DNA of 64,000 nt from Monoplex corrugatus. Taxonomy: Eukaryota > Mollusca > Gastropoda > Littorinimorpha > Ranellidae. The translations under genes were made by a program, and so were the position numbers. Of this stretch, positions 14,908 to 28,392 are shown piece after piece. The stretch lies in contig CM060311.1 of assembly GCA_030674185.1 (NCBI GenBank), forward strand, positions 100,168,013 to 100,232,012, written 5' to 3'. The notes under the pieces were generated by a model. That model saw nothing but the letters and a program-made list of their open reading frames with translations. It was not told the origin of the DNA and searched no databases. Numbering within the stretch: the stretch's first letter is position 1; each line of letters begins with the position of its first letter.

Positions 14908-17290
14908 CACTCCAAAGTCATAAGTATTGAGTTTTCACTCCAAAGTCATTAAGTTGCAGTTTTCATCCAAGCACTTAAGTATTGACATTTTCACTCCAAA
15001 GTACTAAGTTGACAGTTTTCACTCAAAGTCACTTAATATTGACAGTTTTCACTCCAAAGTCATTAAGTATGACAGTTTTCACTCCAAGTCACTAAGTTTG
15101 ACAGTTTTCACTCCAAAGTCACTTAGTATTGAAGTTTCACTCCAAAGTACTTAAGTTCGAAGTTTTCACTCCAAGTACTAAGTATTGACAGTTTTCACTC
15201 CAAGTCACTAATTCGAAGTTTTCACTCCAAAGTCACTAGGGTCAATAGTATGACAGTTTTCACTCCAAGTCACTTAAGTAATTGACATTTTCACTAAGTC
15301 ACAAGTTCGACAGTTTTCACTCAAAGTCATAAATGACAGTTTTCACTCAAATCACTTAGTATGACATTTTCACTCCAAAGTCACTTAAGTTGACAGTTTT
15401 CACTCAAGTCACTAGTATGACAGTTTTCACTCCAAAGTCACTTAAGTATGACAGTTTTCACTCCAAGTCCTAATATGACAGTTTTCACTCAAAGTCACTT
15501 AGTTGAATTTTACCAACACTTAAGTTTGACAGTTTTCATCCAAAGTCACTTAAGTATTGACAGTTTTCACTCCAAAGTCACTTAAGTTTGACAGTTTTCA
15601 CTCCAAAGTCACTAGTCATAGTGACATTTCACCATACTTAATTCACTCCAGTCACTATGACGTTTCCCAAGATAGATTGATTCACCAAGTCACTAGTATG
15701 ACTTCACCCAGTAAGATAGTTCACAAAGATAGATTAATTTCACAATCCTAGTATGACATTCTCCAAAGTCACTTAATACATTCCTCAATTTAATGACGTT
15801 CACTCCAAAGTCACATAGACAACTAAAGTCCTAAGTTCGTTTACCAAACTGGACAGTTTCAGCTTATCATTCTCATCCTTAGTAAGTTTTAAGTCATAAT
15901 ACATTCACAGTATAATGACAGTTTTCCTCAATCACATATGAATTTACTCCATCTAGTTGACATTCACTCCAAATATAAATTGACATTCTCCAAACTATAT
16001 GACATTTCTCCAAAGTCACTAAGTAACATTTCATCCAAGTCATATTGACATTACTCCAAATCACATATGCTTTCCCAAGTCACTAGTTCATTCACTCCAA
16101 TCTAAGTGCGTTCACTCCAATCACTTATATTCATTATCATTTCCTCCAATCACTTATATGCTTTCCTCACACTTAATGACAGTTTCACTCAAATATATTG
16201 AATTTTCACTCCATCACTAGTATGATTCCTCAAGTCATTAGTGACAGTTCACTCAAGTCATAATGAAGTTCACCCAAGTCATTAAGTGAGTTTCATCAAG
16301 TCATTAAGTATGACGTTTTCACCAAAGTCTAGTTGACATTTTCATCATCTAATGACATCTCAAGTCACTTAATTACAGTTTTCCTCCAAGTACTTAGTTG
16401 ACAGTTCCTCAAGTCACTAGTTGACAGTTTTCATCACTAAGTATCGACAGTTTCATCCAAGTCTAGATCGACGTTCACTCAATCATTAAGTATTGACAGT
16501 TTCATCCAAGCCTAAGTATGACAGTTTTCATCCAATCATTAAGTTTGACAGTTCACTCAATCACTTAGTATAAGTTTTACTCAATCACTTAGTATTGACA
16601 GTTTATCCAAAGTCACTTAAGTATGACAGTTTTCATCCAAGTCATAAGTTTGCAGTTTTCATCAAATCACTTAAGTGACATTTTCACTCCAATCACTTAG
16701 TTGACAGTTTTCACTCCAAAGTCACTAAGTTGACAGTTTTCACTCCAAAGTCATTAAGTATGACATTTTCACTCCAATATAAGTTGACAGTTTTCACCCA
16801 AGTCACTTAATTGACAGTTTCACTCCAAGTATTAGTTTGAAGTTTCACTCAATCACTTAAGACAGTTTATCAAAGTCACTAAGATGACAGTTTTCACTCC
16901 AAATCATTAAATGACAGTTTTCACTCCAAAGTCACTAATATTGACATTTTCACTCAAGTCACTTAAGTTGACAGTTTTCACTCAAAGTCACTTAAATGAC
17001 AGTTTTCACCCAAGTCATTAAGTATTGACAGTTTCCTCAAAGTCATTAAGTATGACAGTTTTACCAAGTCACTTAAGTATTGACAGTTTTCACTCAAAGT
17101 CATAAGATTGACAGTTCACTCCAAAGTCACTTAAGTTGACAGTTTTCACTCCAAAGTCACTTAAGTATTGACAGTTTTCACTCAAAGTCACTTAAGTATC
17201 GACAGTTTTCACTCCAAAGTCATCATATAATTGACAGTTTTCACTCCAAAGTCACTTAATTGCAGTTACTCAGTATTATTCACAAAGTTC
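14908..17290. repeat. Satellite A, right part, indel-degraded
   Basis: Same 32-bp unit and orientation as the left part, but dense with 1-3 base deletions, worst at about 15600-16700 where units are barely recognisable. Quality improves again at 16900-17230. Confidence 0.9.
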
Positions 17291-17813
17291 ACTCAAAGTA
17301 TATACACAGTTTTCACCCAAATGTCCTAAGTATTACATTTTTCATACAACATGTTATACATTATGTTCATCAACACATAGATTGACAGTGTTCAGACTTA
17401 ATTAACATCACTTCTATTGTCATCGCTGTTTATACACATATGTGCATAATATGACTACACTGATGTGATGATGATTATATAACATAATAATGATAATAAT
17501 ATGATAATAATGTGATAATCAGACAATGTTTATATATAATAACAATATAAAGTTATGACATAACTAAATGTATAATATCAATTAATATAATAATAATTAA
17601 TAATATCACATTAATTATCAATCAGAATGTAATAATAATAATAATAATATAATAATGTATATATAACTTTGCATGTGGATGATTTTCTATCCAATGTCCA
17701 GACGTTTATGAGTTTGGATTCGTTCAGATAGTGATTCATTCAACCAAGGTATGACATTGATGTCTTTAATGCTACATGTAACATGAATACTGAATGAATT
17801 ATCTAGTACTAAT
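17291..17813. other. AT-rich junction between satellites A and B
   Basis: AT-rich sequence with ATAATAATA runs and scattered fragments of both flanking satellite units. No gene evident. Confidence 0.6.
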
Positions 17814-20495
17814 GTTGCATCAGACAATGTTTATATCACATTAATGTATGCATCAGACAATGTTTATATCACATTGTATGCATCAGACTGTTTATATCAC
17901 ATTAATGCATGCATCAGACTATGTTCATATCACATTAATTGTATGCATCAGACTATGTTATATCACATTAATGTGTGCATCAGACTATGTTCATATCACA
18001 TTAATGTGTGCATCAGACTATGTTTATATCACATTAATGATGCATCAGACAATGTTCATATCACATTAATGTATGCATCAGACTATGTTCATATCACATT
18101 AATGTATGCATCAGACTATGTTCATATCACATTGTATGCATCAGACTATGTTATATCACATTAATGTATGCATCAGACTATGTTATATCACATTATTGTT
18201 GCATCAGACTATGTTTATATCACATTAATGTATGCATCAGACTATGTTATATCACATTAATTATGCATCAGACCATGTTTATATCACATTAATGATGCAT
18301 CAGACTATGTTCATATCACATTAATGTATGCATCAGACTATGTTTATATCACATTAATGTATGCATCAGACTATGTTATATCACATTAATGTATGCATCA
18401 GACTATGTTCATATCACATTAATGTATGCATCAGACTGTTTATATCACATTAATGTATGCATCAGACTATGTTCATATCACATTAATGCATGCATCAGAC
18501 TATGTTCATATCACATTAATGTGTGCATCAGACTATGTTTATATCACATTGTATGCATCAGACTATGTTCATATCACATTAATGTATGCATCAGACTATG
18601 TTCTATATCACATTAATGCATGCATCAGACTATGTTCATATCACATTAATGTATGCATCAGACTATGTTTATATCACATTTGTATGCATCAGACTATGTT
18701 CATATCACATTGTATGCATCAGACTATGTTATATCACATTAATGCATGCATCAGACTATGTTCATATCACATTAATGTATGCATCAGACATGTTTATATC
18801 ACATTGTATGCATCAGACTATGTTCATATCACATTAATGTATGCATCAGACTATGTTTATATCACATTAATGTATGCATCAGACAATGTTTATATCACAT
18901 TATGTATGCATCAGACTATGTTCATATCACATTAATGCATGCATCAGACCATGTTTATATCACATTGTGTGCATCAGACCATGTTTATATCACATTAATG
19001 TATGCATCAGACATGTTTATATCACATTAATGTGTGCATCAGACTATGTTATATCACATTAATGTATGCATCAGACATGTTTATATCACATTAATGTGTG
19101 CATCAGACAATGTTTATATCACATTAATGTATGCATCAGACATGTTTATATCACATTAATGTGTGCATCAGACATGTTTATATCACATAATGTGTGCATC
19201 AGACCATGTTATATCACATTAATGTATGCATCAGACCATGTTTATATCACATTAATGTGTGCATCAGACTATGTTCATATCACATTAATGTATGCATCAG
19301 ACAATGTTTATATCACATTAATGTGTGCATCAGACCATGTTTATATCACATTGTGTGCATCAGACATGTTTATATCACATTGTGTGCATCAGACTGTTTA
19401 TATCACATTGTGTGCATCAGACTGTTTATATCACATTGTGTGCATCAGACCATGTTTATATCACATTAATGTGTGCATCAGACTATGTTTATATCACATT
19501 AATGTGTGCATCAGACAATGTTTATATCACATTATGTATGCATCAGACATGTTTATATCACATTAATGTGTGCATCAGACTATGTTTATATCACATAATG
19601 TATGGCATCAGACAATGTTTATATCACAATGTGTGCATCAGACATGTTTATATCACATTAATGTGTGCATCAGACATGTTTATATCACATTAATGTGTGC
19701 ATCAGACTGTTTATATCACATTAATGTGTGCATCAGACTGTTTATATCACAATTGTGTGCATCAGACCATGTTCATATCACATTAATGTGTGCATCAGAC
19801 CATGTTTATATCACATTAATGTGTGCATCAGACTATGTTTATATCACATTAATGTATGCATCAGACTATGTTTATATCACATTGTGTGCATCTGACCATG
19901 TTTATATCACATGAATGTATGCATCAGACTATGTTTATATCACATTGTGTGCATCAGACAATGTTTACATCACAATGTGTGCATCAGACTGTTTAGATCA
20001 CAATGTGTGCATCACACATGTTTATATCACATTAATGTATGCATCAGACAATGTTTATATCACAATGTGTGCATCAGACTGTTTATATCACATTAATGTG
20101 TGCATCAGACTGTTTATATCACATTGTGTGCATCAGACTGTTTATATCACATTAATGTATGCATCAGACTATGTATATATCACATTGTGTGCATCAGACC
20201 ATGTTTATATCACATTAATGTATGCATCAGACTATGTTTATATCACATTGTGTGCATCAGACTATGTATATATCACATTAATGTATGCATCAGACTATGT
20301 TTATATCACATTAATGTATGCATCAGACTATGTATATATCACATTAACGTGTGCATCAGACTATATTCATATCACATTAATGTATGCATCAGACTATGTA
20401 TATATCACATTAATGTGTGCATCAGACTATATTTATATCACATGAATGTATGCATCAGACTATGTTTATATCACATTAATGTATGCATCATACTA
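17814..20495. repeat. Satellite B (33-bp unit)
   Basis: About 80 copies of a 33-bp unit with ATGCATCAGACTATGTT and TATATCACATTAATG. Common variants are TATGCATC versus TGTGCATC and deletion of TAA before TGT. The 33-bp period keeps an 11-residue periodic frame open, so predicted proteins here are artefacts. Confidence 0.95.
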
Positions 20496-20555
20496 TGTCT
20501 ATATTACAGTATGCATTGGACTATGTTTACACTGTAATAATATATGGATCCGGTA

Positions 20556-20641
20556 ACTTCACTCCCCCACCCACCCCACCCCAATCCACCTCACCCACCC
20601 CACCCCACCCCACCCTGCCCACCCCACCATCCCACCCCACT
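20556..20641. repeat. (CCCCA)n C-rich tract
   Basis: Degenerate CCACCCCACC repeat ending satellite B. The strand asymmetry (C-rich on plus) is strong. It is short and shows no telomere-type unit. Confidence 0.85.
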
Positions 20642-21587
20642 GTTTCTTGGTTAGCAAACCATGTAAAATGCAACTAGCGTCCTTTACCATGGACTGTTTG
20701 TGCAAGGGGAATTGTTTTCTTAATGGTAATACGATGACACATGATCAGTAGCAGGCTTATGACTAATCCATGATCATTCTGGGTTTTGCCCATCATATGC
20801 TTTTTGTGGCATCAGTGCATATTGAATATGTTCTAACCGCTCAGACACTCTCTGGAAAAAATGAAGTAGAATCTAAGCAGTGATTACGTCAACATACAGT
20901 AGAAGACCTCGGAGAAAATAATACTGTCATAGTAATGTTTTGCATGGTACGATCTCACCACTTTATCATTCTCATTTGGATGATAAAAATGTGTCGTATT
21001 GCATTGTACTTTATTGCGTTATATTGTATTGTCTTGCATTGCAAGCTTCCATTTCGGAAGTCCGTTACCAGACGCTTTCCGGTTCACAGTGTACAAGTAA
21101 AGGGGGGAGTACTCTTCCTTAACATTCAAACAAAAGCAGGTGTGTATTTCGTAACCAGTCAGAACTAGCCATGCTTTGAGTTACTGGCTTAATCGAAAGT
21201 AATAGAATCAAAGAGTTTTGATAAGCAGCAAAGATTGATCGAGTCTTTGAGAAAACTTACTGTGCAAAATGTGCTGCCAATTTCAAGGTTTTGAAGCGGT
21301 AAGTAGATCTAGTAATAGCTAGCTCCAGATCTTGAATGTTTCCCAGTGGCACATATTGATGATTTGGACGTCTTCTGCATGTGTATATACAATAATAATA
21401 CATTTATGATTATCATAGTTACATTACTAAGTGTCAAAAGCTTAGCATATTGTGAAATAAAGGCCTCTTTGACAATATTCGTGTTTGGGTTTTGAATCAG
21501 TTTGCAAAGCTGTATTGCTTTGTGTTCTTAAAACTGTTGCAGTTACGTTGCTTGACATTCTCAAAAGACTACAGCGTCAGTTATGTA
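20642..21587. other. Non-repetitive intergenic stretch
   Basis: Mixed sequence with no reading frame that looks coding, no splice-bounded exon and only a short ATTGT-rich run near 21000. Nothing further could be supported. Confidence 0.5.
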
Positions 21588-22130
21588 CAGTGGAAACCTG
21601 ATATAACAGGGATGATGGGACCAAATCAAAATCCCTGTTATATCAGATCCCTGTTATATCAGATATCAAGGGAAATAAGGACTGATCAACTAACTCTTGA
21701 CTTTTGTAAATCATGGAAAGATAAACAGTAGATCTAGGCCTAGATCTGGTCTGGTGTAAGTGTGCAGTAAGCTTACAAACTGAATGATGGCGCAGTCAGT
21801 CACTGACTCAGTGGCCTCAGGCCTACACGCTTGCGCGCGTATCACGCTCGCAATGCGAAGCGTTCTTTCAGTGTACAGTACACAGTATACCAAGGCTAGC
21901 CTAGATCTAGATCTAGGCCTACTGCGTGGCGTGCTGAGTCTAGGCCTAGGCCTTTCTGCTGCAGAGCCCGTCTCGGCATCCCTGCTATAACCGATCGAGC
22001 CCTCTTGTCTCCCTGTTATTGCCGATAAGTTTTAATAGAGACAAAGAGGAAGAAAAAATGGGGATTGAAAAAAGCCCTGTTATATCCGGATTCCTGTTAT
22101 AACCGGTCCTGTTATAAATGGTTTCCACTG
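21588..22130. mobile_element. Non-autonomous TIR DNA transposon (pogo/Tigger-like MITE)
   Basis: The left end starts CAGTGGAAACCTGATATAAC and the right end finishes with GGTTTCCACTG, giving inverted termini flanked on both sides by TA (21586-21587 and 22131-22132), the target duplication of the Tc1/mariner/pogo superfamily. CCTGTTATA motifs recur near both ends in inverted orientation as subterminal repeats. At 543 bp it has no transposase frame, so it is non-autonomous. The pogo-like label is from the terminal sequence style only. Confidence 0.8.
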
Positions 22131-22229
22131 TAGATCTAATCACAAGTGTTTTGAAGTATTCGTTTCATAACGAATTTTAGCATCGACTCTGACAAAATGA
22201 AAACCTTTTAAAACCATTAAAGTTGTTGA

Positions 22230-22485
22230 TGTCGCTGATCAGCTTTGGTGATAGTGGTAGTGGTGGTGGTTAGGATGGTGGTGGTGGTGGTGATGGTAGT
22301 GGTGGTGGTGGTGGTGGAGTTGATGGTGTGGTGGTGGTGGTGGTGATGGTAGTGGTGGTGGTTAGGATGATGATGGTGGTGGTAGTGGTGGTGGTTAGGA
22401 TGATGGTGGTGGTGGTGGTAGTGGTAATGTATCATCAAGGAAGCACACACGCGCACACACGCACACACACATACACACACACACA

Positions 22486-22569
<84 letters not shown>

Positions 22570-22984
22570 CACACACACACACACACAACACACGCACACC
22601 ACACACGCACGCACGCACACACATCACACATATACGACAAACAACGCACACACACACACACACACAAATCTCTCACTCTGCCATGCACAGGTCACGCACA
22701 CAGACACACACAGACATACACACAGACAGACAGACAGACAGACATACATACACACACACACACACACACAACACTCTCACTCTATCATGCACAGACACCA
22801 CAAGACACAGACACATACACAGACACAGACACACACAGACACACACACACACACACACACAAATACACACACCCCTCTCACTCTGTCATGCACAGACACA
22901 CACACAGACACACACACACAGACACACACACAAGACACACACAGACACAACACTCTCTCTCTCACACACACACACATCATCCAC

Positions 22985-23074
<90 letters not shown>

Positions 23075-23080
23075 AGAGAG
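22230..23080. repeat. Compound microsatellite: (GTG)n, (CA)n, (CAGA)n, (GA)n
   Basis: 22250-22430 is GTGGTG/GATGGT; 22444-22980 is mainly CA with CAGACA interruptions and a repeated CTCTCACTCT spacer; 22985-23080 is GA. All open frames here are low-complexity. Confidence 0.95.
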
Positions 23081-24002
23081 TACAGGTGTAATTTCGTTCC
23101 TCAAACACAGTACACATGGACCGTTTCAGCAGACTGTATTGATAGGAAAAGGGATCAAGGTATACAACTTATACAGGCAATGTCAAACAGAAGCCAAACA
23201 AGAATTGTCCCCCTTCGCCATATCTCTTCAGAGGTTATTTCTAACACAGGTCATACTCAGACTTGAAACGATTAAATCAAAAGAGAATATTTTAAACAGT
23301 TCATTGGCTGCAATATGTGTAGTGTGTCCATGTTCTTCGTGCTGTAATTTGCCAGTACTTACTAATGCTTACATTTTTTCCAAACCCTTCTTATCCAAGT
23401 TAATATAAGCTGCCTTGAAATAGGTACTATGTTGCAAAGTATATTATTTGACTGTCTGCGGTTTTCATGGCCAATAGATATCATATTTCCACACTGAGCT
23501 ATCGACTTTCCACAAAATATGTTAAGACGACATTTTTGGCAAGGTCTGTTTCTGAGATTGTCATTCAGCTTCTGTTTTAAATTCAAATGAAACTTTTTTT
23601 AAAAAATGTATTGAAGGTATTTCGATAAAGAAGACAAATACACCACGTGCACAGCAGCAGCAGAATAATTTTTTTCCAAGTACTTTTTTCATTTTTAAGG
23701 CTTGGCACAAATTGAAGGGAACACGTTGAGAATTTCCAACTGGAAACTGATTTCATGAATTTCTCATTGTATTGTCATCTGTATGTGCCTTACAAAAAAG
23801 ACGATATTACAAAAACAATTTTCAAAAAGACAGAGAAGGGGGTGGAGGGTGGGATGGTTTAGAGAAAGGCGTTCCCCGTCTGTTATAGGAGTAGCATTTT
23901 GTCTTTTTGTGATTTTGAATTTTAGAAGTATATTAAAAAAACAAAAAGTCTTCAGACTCCACCCACGTTTTCCGGGGGAGCGGGGTTTACGGTTCCAGTC
24001 AA
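23081..24002. other. Convergent intergenic region and presumed gene 2 3-prime UTR
   Basis: Non-repetitive AT-rich sequence. It lies downstream of the gene 2 stop on the minus strand, so part should be 3-prime UTR, but no clear AATAAA on that strand was found. Confidence 0.45.
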
Positions 24003-24194
24003 CTAGGTGTAGATTTTGGACATGTTCACGTTGTAGTAAGGGTTGTCTTCCGAGGTCATGAAGTCCTTGAAGCAGTTTTCTTCCTTGATGCGACTGGTGA
24101 GGAGAGGGAAGACCCGACACATGTCGATGGCTCTGCCCACGTTTTCACAGGCCACTTTGTCCTCGTAGTCACTGCACACGTACTGCACACAGTC
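24003..24194 (-). CDS. Gene 2: terminal exon, C8-like cysteine-rich end
   Basis: The minus-strand exon starts after acceptor GGTGTGTTTCAG and encodes 63 residues then TAG at 24003-24005. It begins DCVQYVCSDYEDKVACENVG and continues with RAIDMCR, and the protein ends NMSKIYT. The exon starts at a codon boundary (phase 0), as required by the donor of the exon at 32953-33112, so the join reads ...NPMEVFK/DCVQYVC. Cysteine spacing across the join (C...F..C.....F..CV...C......C......C) resembles the C8 module that follows vWD domains in mucin, von Willebrand factor and zonadhesin-type extracellular proteins. Assignment to C8 is by pattern only. Secretion is inferred from the cysteine content. Confidence 0.8.
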   Translation of the reverse strand, partial: DCVQYVCSDYEDKVACENVGRAIDMCRVFPLLTSRIKEENCFKDFMTSEDNPYYNVNMSKIYT

Positions 24195-24199
24195 CTGAA

Positions 24200-24398
24200 A
24201 CACACCACACAGCACAATACAGCTCACGTCACTTGACGTCACACCACACAGCACAATACAGCTCACGTCACTTGACGTCACACCACACAGCACAATACAG
24301 CTCACGTCACTTGACGTCACACCACACAGCACAATACAGCTCACGTCACTTGACGTCACACCACACAGCACAATACAGCTCACGTCACTTGACGTCAG
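24200..24398. repeat. 39-bp minisatellite carrying five palindromic CRE motifs
   Basis: Five exact 39-bp units with ACACCACACAGCACAATACA followed by GCTCACGTCACTTGACGTC. The sequence TGACGTCA, the full cAMP-response-element palindrome, occurs at 24234, 24273, 24312, 24351 and 24390. The array starts about 6 bp from the acceptor of the gene 2 terminal exon, so the unit's TG-rich strand forms the pyrimidine-side sequence of that splice site. Confidence 0.95.
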
Positions 24399-24525
24399 TT
24401 GATTTTCTTCAGTACTCCTTCACTGGTCGACAGTTGTGACCCGTTCTCACAAGAGGTGGCCGACATTCATTTCCGGCGGTATTAAGATAGAAATCAGTGA
24501 AATTAGAACAAACGCTCTTTTCACT
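24399..24525. other. Short unique intron segment
   Basis: No repeat or reading frame recognised between the 39-bp and 19-bp arrays. Confidence 0.5.
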
Positions 24526-25150
24526 AGTGTTTAGATCGAACCTTGACGTTTAGATCGAACCTTGATGTTTAGATCGAACCTTGATGTTTAGATCGAATCT
24601 TGATGTTTAGATCGAATCTTGGTGTTTAGATCGAATCTTGATGTTTAGATCGAACCTTGATGTTTAGATCGAACCTTGATGTTTAGATCGAATCTTGGTG
24701 TTTAGATCGAATCTTGGTGTTTAGATCGAATCTTGATGTTTAGATCGAATCTTGATGTTTAGATCGAATCTTGACGTTTAGATCGAATCTTGATGTTTAG
24801 ATCGAATTTTGACGTTTAGATCGAATCTTGATGTTTAGATTGAATCTTGGTGTTTAGATCGAATCTTGATGTTTAGATCGAATCTTGATGTTTAGATCGA
24901 ATCTTGATGTTTAGATCGAATCTTGACGTTTAGATCGAATCTTGATGTTTAGATCGAACCTTGACGTTTAGATCGAATCTTGATGTTTAGATTGAATCTT
25001 GGTGTTTAGATAAAATCTTGGTGTTTAGATCGAATCTTGGTGTTTAGATAAAATCTTGATGTTTAGATCGAACCTTGATGTTCAGATCGAATCTTGGTGT
25101 TTAGATCGAATCTTGGTGTTTACATAAAATCTGGGTGTTTAGATCGAATG
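24526..25150. repeat. Satellite, 19-bp unit
   Basis: About 32 copies of TGTTTAGATCGAATCTTGA with variants CGAACC, TTGACG and TTGGTG. It lies in the last intron of gene 2. Confidence 0.95.
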
Positions 25151-25329
25151 TCTAATTTGAATAGTCCATGAGTTGTAGCTAGTTGAACGGAATAGGTGAA
25201 GAAGCAGCCACTTTGAGAAAATTGCAGTCAAATGTAGGCACCATGTTTTGCGACTGTTTCCATAGCAATCATTGATAACACTTTCTGAAACTTTGAGCAC
25301 TTGTAGACACAGTTGTTGTGTGCTAGGGT
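25151..25329. other. Unique intron segment
   Basis: Mixed sequence with no recognised gene or repeat. Confidence 0.5.
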
Positions 25330-25708
25330 ATGATACACTGAGGCCCCGTGCAGTTTGATGTACTGTTATGATACACTGAGGCCCCGTGCAGTTTGATGTA
25401 CTGTTATGATACACTGAGGCCCCGTGCAGTTTGATGTACTGTTATGATACACTGAGGCCCCGTGCAGTTTGATGTACTGTTATGATACACTGAGGCCCCG
25501 TGCAGTTTGATGTACTGTTATGATACACTGAGGCCATGTGCAGTTTGATGTACTGTTATGATACACTGAGGCCCCGTGCAGTTTGATGTACTGTTATGAT
25601 ACACTGAGGCCCCGTGCAGTTTGATGTACTGTTGTGATACACTGAGGCCCCGTGCAGTTTGATGTACTGTTATGATACGCTGAGGCCCCGTGCAGTTTGA
25701 TGTACTGT
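25330..25708. repeat. Minisatellite, 38-bp unit
   Basis: Ten near-identical units containing TGATACACTGAGGCCCCGTG and CAGTTTGATGTACTGTTA. One unit has CCATG in place of CCCCG. Confidence 0.95.
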
Positions 25709-25848
25709 AAACAGCGTACGACTTTCCCACTTTGGCTTCATAAGCTGGTTTCTGGTCTCTTTTGAAGGGGATGTATCATTTCTACATCACTTTTTGACGT
25801 ATTTCCTGGTCTTATTTTACTTTGAACTGTCTGTTTATGATTATTGTA

Positions 25849-25990
25849 GGGTTACTTGATATAGCATTACTTGATATAGCATTACTTGATAGAGCATTAC
25901 TTGATAGAGCATTACTTGATAGAGCATTACTTGATAGAGCATTACTTGATATAGCATTACTTGATAGAGCATTACTTGATAGAGCATTAC
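25849..25990. repeat. 15-bp satellite, left arm
   Basis: Nine or so copies of ATTACTTGATAGAGC (or GATATAGC). The array stops where the LINE begins and resumes after it at 27595, so one array was split by the insertion. Confidence 0.95.
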
Positions 25991-26987
25991 TTGGTGTGCC
26001 TCAGGGCTCCGTGCTCGGTCCTGTTTTATTCATTCTGTATACTACCCCTCTTTCTGATGTCATCCGCAGCCATTCCATTTCGCATGAAATGTTTGCGGAT
26101 GACACTCAGCTCCTTCATTCAGCTTCTGTTGATGACTATCCTGATGCAATTTCTTCTCTCCAAAACGGTACCTCTGACATTGATCTCTGGATGTCATCAA
26201 ATAAACTGAAACTTAACTGTGACAAGACGGAGGCTATACGTTTCTCACATCATGATATCAACACACTTTCTTCTTCTCTCCCTATAGGTTCTAGTTCCAT
26301 TGAATTTTCTGACTGTGTCCGGGATTTAGGAGTTCTTTTAGATCATGATCTTTCTATGCAAAAACATGTCACTAAGATATGCCAGCTTTCTTATATGGAA
26401 CTAAGACGTATTGCTTCTATCCGCCCCTTTTCTTACTGAGGAAGCCACTAAAACTCTTATTTCCTCTTATATTCTTTCACGCTTGGACTACTGTAATTCT
26501 ATTCTAATCGGCTGCCCTTCAGTTGTCATTCAACCTCTCCAACGTGTTCAGAATTCAGCAGCTAGGCTTGTTTGTAAAGCCCCTAGATCCCAGTCATGTT
26601 CTCCTCTTCTGAAAAAGTTGCATTGGCTTCCAGTTGAACAAAGAATCAAATACAAATGTTGCTGTCTCTGTTACAAAATTCTTACTTGCTCCGCTCCCTC
26701 TTATCTGTCTGAACTTCTTCAAGTGTATGTACCATCCAGAACTCTCCGATCCTATACCGACACAAGAACTTTCTGTGTTCCCCGTTTCAACCGGAAACTG
26801 CATGGTCAGAGAGCTTTCTCCCACTCTGCTGCCATGACCTGGAACTCCCTTCCCTATCATATTCGCCATAAGCAATGTCTTCCTTCTTTCAAGTCTAGTC
26901 TGAAGACCTATCTTTTCACTCAATACTTTCATTGATCTTCTCTTTCTCTTCTCTCTCAGCCCTGATCATCGTTCCTACATATATGTG

Positions 26988-27069
<82 letters not shown>

Positions 27070-27300
27070 GCATGTTTATGCGAGCAAGAGAGAGGGAGAG
27101 AGAGGGAGAGAGGAAAAGAGAGAGAGAGAGAGGCTGTGTGGAAGAGAGAGAGAGTGAGCAAGGAATATCGGGAGCACGGTAGAGAGCGAGAGTATGGTTG
27201 GGGTGGGGAAAGAGAGTGAGAGTATGAGTAAGAGTATGTGTAAGCGTGATAGAATTTGATAGTAGAGAAACTGAGTGGTTGAGAGAGGGAGTGTGTTTGG

Positions 27301-27352
<52 letters not shown>

Positions 27353-27594
27353 AGAGAAAGAGAGAGAAAATATTTTTGTATGATTGTCACTATTTTTAGT
27401 AATATTTGAATTTACTATGTTAATATGTCTTGTTGAACGTAAATTTTATGTTTTATGTTATATAGTGTTAGCAGCGGTATGTTTAAATTTTATGTTGGTG
27501 TATCTATTTGTATTTAGTTATATACTGATTTTATGTGAAGCGCTTTGTGCTCTGGAAAGCGCTATATAAATTGTCTTTATTATTATTATTATTA
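25990..27594 (+). mobile_element. CR1/L2-type LINE, 5-prime truncated, inserted in 15-bp satellite
   Basis: The coding part (about 25990-26935) starts at the conserved [10 protein letters not shown] motif of reverse transcriptase, then the catalytic FADDTQLL box, then [12 protein letters not shown] and a C-terminal region ending LKTYLFTQYFH. One frameshift at about 26430 separates the halves ([12 protein letters not shown]). The 3-prime UTR carries (GT)n and GA-rich microsatellites and ends with GCGCTTTGTGCTCTGGAAAG, CGCTATATAA and a (TTA)n tail, the terminal signature I associate with L2/CR1-like LINEs. The 5-prime truncation and lack of an endonuclease domain make it dead on arrival. The sequence is otherwise well preserved, so insertion looks recent. 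Confidence 0.85.
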
Positions 27595-28392
27595 TAGAGC
27601 ATTACTTGATAGAGCATTACTTGATAGAGCATTACTTGATAGAGCATTACTTGATAGAGCATTACTTGATAGAGCATTACTTGATGCAGCATTACTTGAT
27701 ATAGCATTATTTGATGCAGCATTACTTGATAGAGCATTACTTGATAGAGCATTACTTGATGCAGCATTACTTGATATAGCATTATTTGATGCAGCATTAC
27801 TTGATAGAGCATTACTTGATAGAGCATTACTTGATATAGCATTACTTGATAGAGCATTACTTGATAGAGCATTACTTGATGCAGCATTACTTGATAGAGC
27901 ATTACTTGATAGAGCATTACTTGATATAGCATTACTTGATAGAGCATTACTTGATATAGCATTATTTGATGCAGCATTACTTGATAGAGCATTACTTGAT
28001 AGAGCATTACTTGATAGAGCATTACTTGATAGAGCATTACTTGATAGAGCATTACTTGATATAGCATTACTTGATAGAGCATTACTTGATAGAGCATTAC
28101 TTGATAGAGCATTACTTGATATAGCATTACTTGATATAGCATTACTTGATATAGCATTACTTGATATAGCATTACTTGATATAGCATTACTTGATATAGC
28201 ATTACTTGATATAGCATTACTTGATATAGCATTACTTGATATAGCATTACTTGATAGAGCATTACTTGATAGAGCATTACTTGATATAGCATTACTTGAT
28301 AGAGCATTACTTGATATAGCATTACTTGATATAGCATTACTTGATAGAGCATTACTTGATATAGCATTATTTGATGCAGCATTACTTGATGA
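27595..28392. repeat. 15-bp satellite, right arm
   Basis: About 53 copies of ATTACTTGATAGAGC with GATATAGC and GATGCAGC variants, arranged in local blocks (a pure ATATAGC block at about 28120-28250), directly following the LINE tail. Confidence 0.95.

Noticed and set aside
17844..20537. Possible repeat protein with period 11 (MYASDYVHITL)
   Set aside because: A product of the 33-bp satellite; breaks with every indel and has no flanking gene structure.
26594..26932. Minus-strand 112-codon frame
   Set aside because: Shadow of the LINE reverse transcriptase on the opposite strand.
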